DNA from: Lysobacterales bacterium UBA5700
GTDB taxonomy: Bacteria; Pseudomonadota; Gammaproteobacteria; Xanthomonadales; Xanthomonadaceae
Assembly (NCBI GenBank): GCA_002420085.1
Contig: DIHI01000148.1
Span: 20,533-31,180 of the forward strand
Direction of reading: 5' to 3'
DNA: 10,648 nucleotides
Both the position numbers and the translations under genes were made by a program. Positions 1 through 6,566 of the stretch are shown one piece after another; position 1 is the stretch's first letter; each line of letters begins with the position of its first letter. A model generated the notes under the pieces. It saw nothing but the letters and a program-made list of their open reading frames with translations, did not search any database and had not been told where the DNA came from.

Positions 1-647
1 TTGGCGTTGAGCGTGTCGAACACGGTCTCGATCATCAGCAGGTCGGAACCGCCCTCGATCAGGCCATGGGCCGCCTCGCGATAGCCGGCCGCCAGGGTAT
101 CGAAATCGACCGCCCGGAAGCCCGGATTACCGACATCGGGACTGATGCTCGCGGTGCGGCTGGTCGGCCCGAGCACACCGACCACGTAAGCCGAACGGCC
201 AGGCATCGCCCGCTCGCAATCGTCGCGGGCCTCGCACGCCAGACGCGCACCTTCCCGATTGATCTCGCGCGCCAGGTGCGGCAGCCGGTAATCACTCTGC
301 GACAGCGCCGTAGCGTTGAAGGTATTGGTCTCGATCAGATCGGCCCCGGCATCGAGGTAGGCCCGATGCAACTCGCGGATCAGATCGGGCTGGCTCAGAT
401 TGAGCAGGTCGTTGTCGCCCTTGAGATCGACAGCGCAGCCACAGCCCGGACCGTGGCGATGGTCGGTTTCAACGAACAGCCGATCATAGCCCTCGGCGAA
501 GCGTTCGCCGCGATAGTCGGCTTCGGTCAGGTGTCGGGTCTGGATCAGGGTGCCCATCGCCCCGTCCAGGATCAGGATGCGTGAGCACAGGCCGGCCAGC
601 AGGGACTCGACCCGAGCCGGGTTCAGCCAAGGCAGGGCAGGACTCAT
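1..647 (-). CDS. metH: Methionine synthase MetH, N-terminal homocysteine-binding module (partial, runs off left edge)
   Basis: This is the first 215 codons of cobalamin-dependent methionine synthase, which transfers a methyl group from methyltetrahydrofolate through cobalamin to homocysteine in the cytoplasm. The homocysteine S-methyltransferase barrel is clear: [11 protein letters not shown] (residues about 26-36), DLKGDNDLL (74-82), [11 protein letters not shown] (101-111), [16 protein letters not shown] (157-172) and [10 protein letters not shown] (206-215). The zinc-binding cysteines of this domain lie beyond the window. Compared with E. coli MetH as I remember it, there is an insert of about 15 residues before DLKG (about 56-72) containing GPGCGCAV; I recall similar inserts in Xanthomonas proteins. 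The ATG at 647 overlaps the stop of the upstream regulator (ATGA, 4 bp), so translation is probably coupled. In xanthomonads metH is often split into two genes, but the window cannot show whether this one is. Confidence 0.93.
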   Translation of the reverse strand, partial: MSPALPWLNPARVESLLAGLCSRILILDGAMGTLIQTRHLTEADYRGERFAEGYDRLFVETDHRHGPGCGCAVDLKGDNDLLNLSQPDLIRELHRAYLDAGADLIETNTFNATALSQSDYRLPHLAREINREGARLACEARDDCERAMPGRSAYVVGVLGPTSRTASISPDVGNPGFRAVDFDTLAAGYREAAHGLIEGGSDLLMIETVFDTLNA

Positions 648-1573
648 GGTTTCACCGCCAGCAGCATGTTGACCTCGAAATGCGGCGCCCGTTTCTCACG
701 GGTCACCCGCTCGCAGACCTGCACCGTCAATCCCGCCTTTTCGGCCATCCGCCGCAGATCCTTGAGATCGAGCCCGAGGTTGACGTGGCCGTAGGGCGCC
801 ACGGTCGAAGCGTGTTCGTGGCGCGCCAGACAGGTCGCCAGCAGGCGCCCGCCCGGACGCAGCACGCGGGCGACCTCGGCGACCGCCATGGCCGGCTTCT
901 CGGCATAGGTCAGGGCATGCATCATCAGCACCAGATCGAAGCGCGGCGCCTCGAATGGCAGGGCATGCATGTCGGCCTCCAGCACCTCGGTGTTGTCGAG
1001 TCTGCGCAGACGCTCGCGGGCCATCGCCACCACCTTGGCGCTGGCATCGATGCAGGTGAAGGTGCGGGCATGCGGCGCGATCAGTTCAGCGGTCACGCCA
1101 TCGCCCGAAGCGATGTCGAGCACATCGCCGGGCTCCAGCAGGGGCAGCGCCGCCCGCGCCAGCGCCTCCCAGGTACGGCCCGGCGAATAGTGCCGCTCCA
1201 TGTCACCGGCCACCGAATCGGCCCAGTTGCGATCACCCGCCCGTTGCGCCAGAACCACCGGCAGGCGTTCGCCATCGGCACGCAGCAGGGCGTCCTCGAC
1301 CCCCGCGCACAGCGTCCGCCACAGTGCCCGGCGCTGTTCATCGAGGTCGTCCTCGCTGAACCGATAGTAGGCCGACACACCGGATCGGCGATCGCGAACC
1401 AGACCGGCATCCTTCAGCTTGGACAGGTGGGTCGAAACCCGTGGCTGGGCCAGATGGGTGATCGCCGCCAGTTCGGCCACCGTCAGTTCCTCGCGCTCCA
1501 GCAACGCCAGCAGGCGCATGCGGGTCGGGTCGGACAGCACCCGCAGGCATTCCGACCAGGCTTCGAGGTCCAT
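644..1573 (-). CDS. ArsR-family regulator fused to a class I SAM-methyltransferase-like domain (SahR-type)
   Basis: This is a 309-aa two-domain protein. Residues about 5-72 form an ArsR winged helix ([13 protein letters not shown], then recognition helix [18 protein letters not shown] at 42-59). It lacks the ELCVCDL-type cysteine metal site, so metal sensing is unlikely. Residues about 125-305 are a Rossmann methyltransferase fold: VLDIASGDG (151-159), DAS (176-178), EADMHALPF (199-207) and VLRPGGRLL (237-245). This architecture matches SahR, a regulator known in Proteobacteria to sense S-adenosylhomocysteine and repress methionine-cycle genes. The position directly upstream of metH, with a 4-bp ATGA overlap, supports that role, but SAH sensing here is inferred. 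I chose the ATG at 1573 because AAAGGA sits 6 nt upstream of it; the in-frame ATG at 1588 has no ribosome-binding site. An alternative is a methyltransferase that merely carries a DNA-binding domain. Confidence 0.9.
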   Translation of the reverse strand: MDLEAWSECLRVLSDPTRMRLLALLEREELTVAELAAITHLAQPRVSTHLSKLKDAGLVRDRRSGVSAYYRFSEDDLDEQRRALWRTLCAGVEDALLRADGERLPVVLAQRAGDRNWADSVAGDMERHYSPGRTWEALARAALPLLEPGDVLDIASGDGVTAELIAPHARTFTCIDASAKVVAMARERLRRLDNTEVLEADMHALPFEAPRFDLVLMMHALTYAEKPAMAVAEVARVLRPGGRLLATCLARHEHASTVAPYGHVNLGLDLKDLRRMAEKAGLTVQVCERVTREKRAPHFEVNMLLAVKP

Positions 1574-1593
1574 CAAATATCCTTTCATCGAGA

Positions 1594-1605
1594 TTGAGCG
1601 ATCAA
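1594..1605. promoter_or_regulatory. Inverted repeat TTGA-N4-TCAA, candidate operator of the regulator-metH operon
   Basis: On the minus strand this reads TTGATCGCTCAA, with 4-bp perfect arms, 20 bp upstream of the chosen start of the ArsR/SahR-like gene. It lies just downstream of the proposed -10 element, where a repressor could block transcription. The half-site TTGATCG occurs again at 1628-1634 in the same orientation, 29 bp away. ArsR-family dimers usually bind such palindromes and often autoregulate. Assigning this repeat to the regulator is inference; the arms are short enough to arise by chance. Confidence 0.35.
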
Positions 1606-1612
1606 GTTTGCA

Positions 1613-1641
1613 AGTTTGGTCGCGTGCCGATCAATCGTCAA
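1613..1641 (-). promoter_or_regulatory. Candidate sigma-70 promoter of the regulator-metH operon
   Basis: On the minus strand TTGACG (1641-1636, 5 of 6 matches to the -35 consensus) is followed after 17 nt by CAAACT (1618-1613, 3 of 6 matches to the -10 consensus). Spacing and position, about 40-65 bp before the chosen ATG, are right, but the -10 box is weak. The tandem 8-bp repeat CAAACTTG (1618-1603) covers the -10 and reaches into the inverted repeat. Confidence 0.3.
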
Positions 1642-2201
1642 GTCGCCGAAGCTCGGCCCCGAGCGATGCCAGGCAGATCGCTGTCGAGTCGAAGCGGACC
1701 GGCGGTCTGTCCACCGACTTGCCCGCACAGCCATGCAGACTGGCGCGTGCCGTTGGCGAAGCAGCGAATCCAGCCCACGCAGGCGCCTTCAGCGCGGGTA
1801 ACAAGGCCAAGACGATGCAGCCAGCGCATGCGCATCCGAACCTGATCGAGCCATATGGGTGATCGCCCTTCCACAGCGCTTGACATCACCTCCGCGCAGT
1901 GAGACGCTGCCAGCGTGATCAGTCCTACGTAACTGAAGGTTGCGCGCTCAGGCGCTGGGCAAGAAGGCAGTACCTGATCAGTGTCGAGCCTCAGTCGGAA
2001 GGCCGAGCGTGTGGTGTCGAAAGCGTTGCAGCAGCAAGTGCTTGGCGAGGGGGGAGGCGAGAGGGATGTGGCGCGTGAAACAGTCAGGCGTGCAGCGAGT
2101 CTTTCGTCCGACAGCGCGTGTTGCAGCTTGGCTCGGTGGGATGGCTTTTGGTCATTGTACTGGGGTTCGACACTAATCAGACTGATGTAAGGAGAAAAGT
2201 G

Positions 2202-2780
2202 ATGAAGAATCGCAGCCGCTATCTTGCAATCACTGCGGCCGCATTAATTTCCCAGATGGGGCATGCACTGGCAGGCCCATTATGTGCGTTGGCTCCCCCG
2301 GGGCACAGCCCGTTGAGCGATCAGCCGCCGACGCCGGTGGCATACAACATGATGCAATCCATAAGCAGTGTGCTTTGTCCGAGATTCTCTTGTCCTGATT
2401 ATCTTTTGATTCGGAATTCCACGATTTCGAATGCAATGGCATTAGTGAATATGACGGGTTACAGTATTCGCTACAATCCGAGATTCATGAATGGAATCAT
2501 TCAATCATTCGGTAGATACGCTGCTGCGGGCATATTTGCACATGAGATCGGACACATTATTGACTTCTGGAAGAATCCTAATCCAGGCGTGCCGCAATGG
2601 CAGCGTGAGGCAACTGCCGACGAATACGCTGGGTGTGCGTTCGCTTTGGCAGGACATCGTCGGGCCGATTTAGTAGGGCTGGCCAAATCACTCCATTCGA
2701 TGGGGCCTTCTCCTGGCTATCCGACGCCCGACGAACGGGTCTGGCTAGTTCAGCAAGGATATCTTAAATGTTCGGAGTAA
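2202..2780 (+). CDS. Secreted zinc-metallopeptidase-like protein (HExxH ... ExxAD)
   Basis: This 192-aa protein starts with a signal peptide (MKNRSRYLAI..., hydrophobic core about 7-20, likely cut after GHALA, residue 24), so it should act outside the cytoplasm. The active-site signature AHEIGH (residues 113-118) gives two zinc-ligand histidines and the catalytic glutamate. EATADEYAG (136-144) follows after about 18 residues and matches the ExxAD pattern that supplies the third ligand in M48-type gluzincins. The protein is shorter than classic M48 peptidases and has no membrane segments beyond the signal. Five cysteines remain after cleavage (28, 59, 64, 145, 190). AAGGAG lies 7 nt before the ATG, which decides the start over an upstream in-frame TTG at 2118. 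The gene is AT-rich for the window: about 52% GC overall and about 41% in 2341-2580, suggesting transfer or relaxed selection. Substrate unknown; it could also be a non-catalytic homologue. Confidence 0.85.
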   Translation: MKNRSRYLAITAAALISQMGHALAGPLCALAPPGHSPLSDQPPTPVAYNMMQSISSVLCPRFSCPDYLLIRNSTISNAMALVNMTGYSIRYNPRFMNGIIQSFGRYAAAGIFAHEIGHIIDFWKNPNPGVPQWQREATADEYAGCAFALAGHRRADLVGLAKSLHSMGPSPGYPTPDERVWLVQQGYLKCSE

Positions 2781-2978
2781 GGCTGCGAGCAATCCGGCAG
2801 ATATGTACTGAATGAACAAGGTTATCATTCCGCTGCCATTGTCAACCGATGCGGCAAGCTCTCTGGCGAGTCGGGCTTGTGGTGCGAGGATCATGCAGCA
2901 AGTCGGGCAGGTTTCGCTTTGGGTGGTGCCTCACGATCGGGGTTGGGCAAGACCGTAACGATGGCTGTTCGATTGCCG

Positions 2979-2997
2979 ATGGGGCGTGTACGCCCAT
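2979..2997. repeat. Inverted repeat around GGGCGT-GT-ACGCCC
   Basis: Six-bp perfect arms (2982-2987 and 2990-2995) surround a 2-nt centre. Allowing one bulged G, the arms extend to ATGGGCGT/ACGCCCAT. The tight centre fits a protein-binding palindrome better than an RNA hairpin. No partner protein can be assigned. Confidence 0.4.
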
Positions 2998-3117
2998 GAT
3001 CGGGCTGCGCGGTCTTGGCTGCTTCGCAGATGGTGGTGCGCACGTCGAAGGGGTGGGCTTGTCCCCGATGCACACGGTCCTGTTGTTAAGTCGGCAGACT
3101 GGTCGTATGCTCATCGC

Positions 3118-3139
3118 GTTCGCGGTAGTCGTCGCGAAC
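3118..3139. repeat. Inverted repeat GTTCGCG-N8-CGCGAAC
   Basis: Seven-bp perfect arms are separated by 8 nt (GTAGTCGT). It could form a GC-rich hairpin in RNA, but no T-run follows, so it is not a standard terminator. It lies 5 bp before another palindrome and about 110-130 bp upstream of the haem lipoprotein gene. Confidence 0.45.
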
Positions 3140-3144
3140 CAATG

Positions 3145-3163
3145 GCCACAGCCTGGCTGTGGC
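3145..3163. repeat. Near-perfect 19-bp palindrome GCCACAGCC-T-GGCTGTGGC
   Basis: Nine-bp perfect arms surround a single central T. This is the strongest palindrome in the intergenic region and has the geometry of a dimeric-regulator operator. As RNA it would form a 7-bp stem with a CCTGG loop. It sits about 85 bp upstream of the haem lipoprotein start, a suitable place to control that gene, though no promoter is clear next to it. Confidence 0.5.
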
Positions 3164-3247
3164 TGAAACGCACCAGGCAGGCTGCGAGGCGAGGAATTTC
3201 GGGACGCATTGCAGACCTGTTCATTACCGAATGGCCAAGGAGGTTAT

Positions 3248-4783
3248 ATGAAGATGCGTGCGCTTACCCTGATGTCTGCTGTCGTGCTGCTTGCGGCCTG
3301 CAATCAGCAATCTCCACCTGGCGAGCCTGCCGCACCGGTCGAGTCGAAACCGGTTACTGCAGAGCCTGCACCTGCGCCGGCCGTGGAGGCGGTCGGCATC
3401 ATCCCACTCGATATTCCAGGTGGGTTCGGTTACCCCGGTGATCGCGACACCTTCCAGACCTGGGCCGATACCTGGCAGATCGACAACATTGTCGCCACCG
3501 CCTGGAATCTCTGGGCTGGCATGACCAGCGATTCCGGCCAGACCTACAACGGCGTCGCCCTGCCGGTGTGGGAAACCTGGTGCGGCAACGAGGAAGTGTT
3601 CAGCGCCGCCGGCTGCACGGCGGGCAACCGGCCGGCACGTGCGTTTCAGTTGGCCTCGCAAATCGGCCACGCGGCGCGTGTCGCGGGAACGCAGACCGCC
3701 GCCGATACGCAGATCGTGTCATTCAATAAGTTCAATCCGCCGATGGCGAGCTACCTCAACACGCCGCAGACTACCAATGGGGTGGCCTACAGCTACACCT
3801 CGGCGACGGATCTGTCCAATCTGAATGCCGCCTGGCCTGCCGGCACGGCGGTCAGCGCGCGCAAGGTGGTCGATGCGCCCTATACCCCCGACAGCGGCGG
3901 CTTGCAGGGGTCTACCGGTATCGAAACCAAACCGGTGATCTTCCTGGTCAAGGCCAGCGGGCTGACGCCGATGCCGCTGTGGATGGGGCCCGAGCTTTCC
4001 ACCACACCAGCCAACGCCACGCCCAACACCTGGTTCACCTGCGTGCTGCTCGATCCGGCCAACCCCGGCGGCCCGGACACTGCGCCGGTGCCCGCCACCG
4101 AGGCACAGATCGCGCAGATGGTGCCGAACTCGGCAATGGCGTGCAAGACCTTTCTGTACGCGCCACTGTCGACCATCTACCATTTTCCGATGGATGAGGC
4201 GGAGGCCGCCGACTGGAACGCGCTGCTCACCAATTCCGGCGATGGTGGGCAGGGCCTCACCGCCGAGGCCGGCGACTACGGCGTGCTGGTCGGCATGCAC
4301 GTCAACAGCAAGACCATCATCAACTGGACCTGGCAGACGTTCTGGTGGCAGCCGGGCGGCAACGCACCGAATGACTTCCCCGGCAGCAAGAACGGCATGA
4401 CCATGAGCGTGGTCGGCGCTTGGCGCAACTACGCCATGTGTACGGCGTGGAATCAAACCAAGGGCAACGCCTCCAGCGATATGGTGGTGTGCTTCAATCC
4501 ATTCCTGGAGACCTCTTCCGGCATTCCGTCAGGACAGAGCAGCAATTGCATGACTTGTCATGGCACCGCTACCGCCGGAGCGCTGGCAGATGGCAGTCTG
4601 GTCACGATGAACTACCCAGCGAGCTACCCGGCGCCAATCGACTTCAACACCAACGCCTGCACCGAGTCGAGCACCAGCACCACTTGTTTTGCCGACTTCA
4701 CCAAGACCGATTTCTCGTGGGCGATCCCGTCCAACGCCATCGTTCCGGCAAACCCGCAGTCGGCTCCGACCGAGTCGAACTAA
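3248..4783 (+). CDS. Lipoprotein with a single C-terminal haem-c site (CMTCH), family uncharacterised
   Basis: This 511-aa protein begins with a lipoprotein signal ending in the lipobox LAAC (lipidated Cys18), followed by a Pro/Ala/Glu-rich linker (about 20-48), so it should be anchored to a membrane and face the periplasm or exterior. Residues about 50-425 are a large Trp- and Gly-rich domain that I cannot assign. Near the C-terminus SNCMTCHG (C434, C437, H438) is a classic CxxCH haem-c attachment site, with Met454 a possible second axial ligand. Eight further cysteines (112, 123, 265, 299, 398, 415, 471, 480) could form up to four disulfides. It is far longer than a simple cytochrome c, so the haem domain is probably an electron-transfer unit on another function. 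AAGGAGG lies 4 nt before ATG 3248; ATG 3254 is a possible alternative that keeps the lipobox. Its high GC matches the housekeeping genes, unlike the preceding gene. A hairpin terminator follows. Confidence 0.87.
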   Translation: MKMRALTLMSAVVLLAACNQQSPPGEPAAPVESKPVTAEPAPAPAVEAVGIIPLDIPGGFGYPGDRDTFQTWADTWQIDNIVATAWNLWAGMTSDSGQTYNGVALPVWETWCGNEEVFSAAGCTAGNRPARAFQLASQIGHAARVAGTQTAADTQIVSFNKFNPPMASYLNTPQTTNGVAYSYTSATDLSNLNAAWPAGTAVSARKVVDAPYTPDSGGLQGSTGIETKPVIFLVKASGLTPMPLWMGPELSTTPANATPNTWFTCVLLDPANPGGPDTAPVPATEAQIAQMVPNSAMACKTFLYAPLSTIYHFPMDEAEAADWNALLTNSGDGGQGLTAEAGDYGVLVGMHVNSKTIINWTWQTFWWQPGGNAPNDFPGSKNGMTMSVVGAWRNYAMCTAWNQTKGNASSDMVVCFNPFLETSSGIPSGQSSNCMTCHGTATAGALADGSLVTMNYPASYPAPIDFNTNACTESSTSTTCFADFTKTDFSWAIPSNAIVPANPQSAPTESN

Positions 4784-4810
4784 TCGGTAGCCATTGCCGA
4801 ACCTGCCCTC

Positions 4811-4838
4811 GGCCCGGTCGATAGACCGGGCCGTTCTT
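4811..4838 (+). terminator. Hairpin terminator between convergent genes
   Basis: GGCCCGGTC-GATA-GACCGGGCC is a perfect 9-bp GC-rich stem with a 4-nt loop (4811-4832), followed by GTTCTT. It begins 27 bp after the haem lipoprotein stop and lies 28 bp beyond the end of the convergent minus-strand gene. The T-run is short, so it is a moderate intrinsic terminator on the plus strand; on the minus strand the stem is present without a T-run. Confidence 0.8.
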
Positions 4839-4859
4839 CCTGCCAAGCTGCGCCGACAC

Positions 4860-5579
4860 TTAATCCGCACCCGGCGCGTCGCGCCATCGACCCCGCACGC
4901 AGTAGTGGCGCGTGGATGCTTTGTCGATGAAGATGTCCTCGATGCCCTGGAGCGCTTCCGTCTCTGCGCCCTGCTCAGAAGATTCGCTCCGGCGTTCACT
5001 TGGAAACGGCGCATCCGTCGCTGCGATCAGGCGCGAGTATTCGATGCGTCCGGGCGCCGCTGTCTGCAGGGCGGCACTGTCGTCCCGAGCCTCGAATTCG
5101 GATTCGCAGCCGTTCGGGCCTCCCCAAACGACATGAATGTGCGAGACGCCATCGACCGAGCACAACACGGCATGGTCCGGTGTCGGATTGCCGGCGAAGT
5201 TTCCGTGAATGACGTTCACCGTGCCGTCGAAGAAGAAATCCGGCTGTGGAACGGTACACCCGCGTGCTGTCAGGGCCAGATGGACCGATTTCGGCAGCCT
5301 GGGAATATCCGCCGGCACTACCCGAACGATCCTTTCGGCCGCGTCGATCCATGCCGTCGCTGCCAGCGCTGACGTCCCACGCCCATCCGGCCGACCGTCA
5401 TGCTGACCAAATTCACGTTGACCATCGGCGGTGCGAGGGGCCGGCATCCCGTGCGCCTGGACAACCGCACATGAAGACCGGTCAAGGTCGGAACACTGTG
5501 CATTCGAGCAATCGTCCGCCGAGACGGCCGCCGCCATGCTGAGCAGTGCTGCCGCAGCCAGGATCATCGCCACCTGCAT
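4860..5579 (-). CDS. Secreted protein of unknown function
   Basis: This 239-aa protein has a clear signal peptide (MQVAMILAAAALLSMAAAVSA, likely cut before DDC at residue 22), so it is exported. The ATG at 5579 is chosen because GGAGG lies upstream at normal distance; the in-frame ATG at 5594 would put that site inside the gene. The C-terminal two thirds resemble a family of exported hypothetical proteins I recall only by pattern: LTARGCTVPQ (103-112), NVIHGNFAG (122-130), DHAVLCSVDGVSHIHVVW (135-152) and IEDIFIDKAS (213-222). Six mature cysteines besides C24 (29, 37, 108, 140, 158, 227) could form disulfides. Residues about 45-80 look low in structure. No catalytic motif is visible and no function should be assigned. 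It reads toward the haem lipoprotein gene and lies 33 bp downstream of the amidohydrolase stop, so it may be the last gene of that operon. Confidence 0.75.
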   Translation of the reverse strand: MQVAMILAAAALLSMAAAVSADDCSNAQCSDLDRSSCAVVQAHGMPAPRTADGQREFGQHDGRPDGRGTSALAATAWIDAAERIVRVVPADIPRLPKSVHLALTARGCTVPQPDFFFDGTVNVIHGNFAGNPTPDHAVLCSVDGVSHIHVVWGGPNGCESEFEARDDSAALQTAAPGRIEYSRLIAATDAPFPSERRSESSEQGAETEALQGIEDIFIDKASTRHYCVRGRWRDAPGAD

Positions 5580-5612
5580 CAAGCCCCCCTCCACCCAGCC
5601 ATCCGATCAGCG

Positions 5613-6566
5613 TCAGATCAAGGCCCGGACATGGGCGACCACGCATTCGCGCAGGGCGGTCAGACTGTAGCCGCCTTCGAGCATCGAGATCAGGCGGGCC
5701 TCGGCGTGGCGCTCGGCGCATTGGCGGAGTTGCTGGCTGAGCCAGGTGTAGTCGGCAGTATCGAGGTTGAGGTCGGCGAGTGGTTCGAGGCGGTGGCCAT
5801 CGAAGCCGGCCGAGATCAGCAGCAGTTGGGGCCGGAACTGGTCGATGGCCGGCAGCAGGGCATTGGCCCAGGCTTCGCGGAAGGCGCTGCTGCCGCTGCG
5901 TGGCGGCAATTGTGCGTTGAAGATGTTGCCGACCCCGCGATCTTCGCGGAAGCCGGTGCCGGGGTAGAGCGGGGCCTGGTGCGAGGACAGATACAGCACG
6001 CGCGGGTCGTTCTCGAAGATGTCCTGGCTGCCGTTGCCGTGGTGGACATCGAAGTCGGCGATCGCGATCCGGGTCAGGCCGTGCCCGTCGAGGCCATGGG
6101 CGGCGGTGACGGCGATGCTGTTGAACAGGCAGAACCCCATCGCGGTGTCGATGCTGGCGTGGTGGCCGGGTGGTCGCACGGCGCAGAAGGCGCGCCGACA
6201 CTCGCCGGCCATGATGGCATCGACGGCGGCGATCCCGGCGCCGGCTGCGCGCAGTGCCGCTTCGTGGGAGTGCGGGCTCATCACGGTGTCGGCGTCGATC
6301 CGGTGGTGATCGGTGACGCGCCGGTCGAGCAGGTCGGCGATCAGGCGGGTGCTGTGAACGCGCGCGAGTTGGCTGCGCAGGGCTTGCGGGGCGTCACGCC
6401 AGGGCAGGCCGGGCAGGGCGGCGTTCAGGGCGTCGATCACGGCGGCGAGCCGGGCCGGGCTTTCGGGATGGCCGAGGCCGGGGTCGTGATCCAGACACGC
6501 AGGGTGGCTGAAGGCCAGCAGGTCGAGCGGGGCGGGAGCGTCGGCGGCGGGATGCGCTTCAGCCAT
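5613..6566 (-). CDS. Histone-deacetylase-family amidohydrolase (acetylpolyamine amidohydrolase-like)
   Basis: This 317-aa protein is a complete member of the zinc-dependent arginase/deacetylase superfamily. In bacteria these remove acetyl or similar acyl groups from polyamines, small molecules or proteins, so the substrate is open. The catalytic set is intact: the His pair in RPPGHHA (H135, H136), the metal ligands in DFDVHHGNG (D173, H175) and SAGFDGH (D256), and the transition-state tyrosine in LEGGY (Y300). HPESPARL (33-40) is the usual N-terminal family motif. I chose the ATG at 6566, which overlaps the upstream stop by 8 bp (ATGGCTGA), the same geometry as the preceding gene pair; an in-frame ATG at 6599 would add 11 residues and overlap 41 bp. 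Neither start has a strong ribosome-binding site, which fits translational coupling. It is the third gene after the DUF6580 and adenosyltransferase genes. Confidence 0.94.
   Translation of the reverse strand: MAEAHPAADAPAPLDLLAFSHPACLDHDPGLGHPESPARLAAVIDALNAALPGLPWRDAPQALRSQLARVHSTRLIADLLDRRVTDHHRIDADTVMSPHSHEAALRAAGAGIAAVDAIMAGECRRAFCAVRPPGHHASIDTAMGFCLFNSIAVTAAHGLDGHGLTRIAIADFDVHHGNGSQDIFENDPRVLYLSSHQAPLYPGTGFREDRGVGNIFNAQLPPRSGSSAFREAWANALLPAIDQFRPQLLLISAGFDGHRLEPLADLNLDTADYTWLSQQLRQCAERHAEARLISMLEGGYSLTALRECVVAHVRALI

Larger units (their letters stand above)
1574..2201. other. Intergenic region of about 630 bp between the regulator and the metallopeptidase-like gene
   Basis: The first 70 bp hold the candidate promoter and operator of the minus-strand operon. 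For the rest I see no supported gene. Open frames at 1638-1889 (minus) and 1419-1862 (plus) have no ribosome-binding site, no recognisable motif and no clear codon bias. A small hairpin ACGCT-GCC-AGCGT lies near 1904-1916. Just before the next gene a very weak promoter-like pair (TTGGTC at 2148-2153, 18 nt, ACTAAT at 2172-2177) could drive the metallopeptidase-like gene. No tRNA, insertion-sequence end or attachment site is recognisable. Confidence 0.6.
2781..3247. other. Intergenic region of about 470 bp with several inverted repeats
   Basis: No gene is supported here. The open frames at 2849-3166 (plus), 2842-3114 (minus) and 2891-3073 (minus) lack ribosome-binding sites and recognisable motifs. 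The minus frame 2891-3073 does show C/G-rich third positions in its first two dozen codons, so a decayed gene remnant is possible. The region holds several inverted repeats between about 2979 and 3163, listed separately. The ribosome-binding site of the following gene (AAGGAGG, 3237-3243) closes the region. Confidence 0.55.

Noticed and set aside
66..584. Plus-strand open frame of 172 aa opposite metH
   Set aside because: It is the shadow of the metH coding strand; the minus-strand protein matches MetH blocks along its whole length.
1574..1588. Upstream ATG at 1588 as start of the ArsR-like gene
   Set aside because: It has no ribosome-binding site, whereas AAAGGA is well placed for the ATG at 1573, which also starts at the usual family position.
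581..1597. Plus-strand open frame of 338 aa, longer than the gene opposite
   Set aside because: Its translation is Gln/His/Arg-rich with no family motif, while the minus strand encodes a clear ArsR-methyltransferase fusion.
1638..1889. Minus-strand open frame of 83 aa and overlapping frames upstream of the regulator
   Set aside because: No ribosome-binding site, no recognisable motif, and third-position base use is close to random.
2842..3166. Open frames of about 60-105 aa on both strands between the metallopeptidase and haem lipoprotein genes
   Set aside because: Competing frames on both strands, no ribosome-binding sites and no family signal. One minus frame (2891-3073) has some GC3 bias, so a remnant cannot be excluded, but it is not enough to call.
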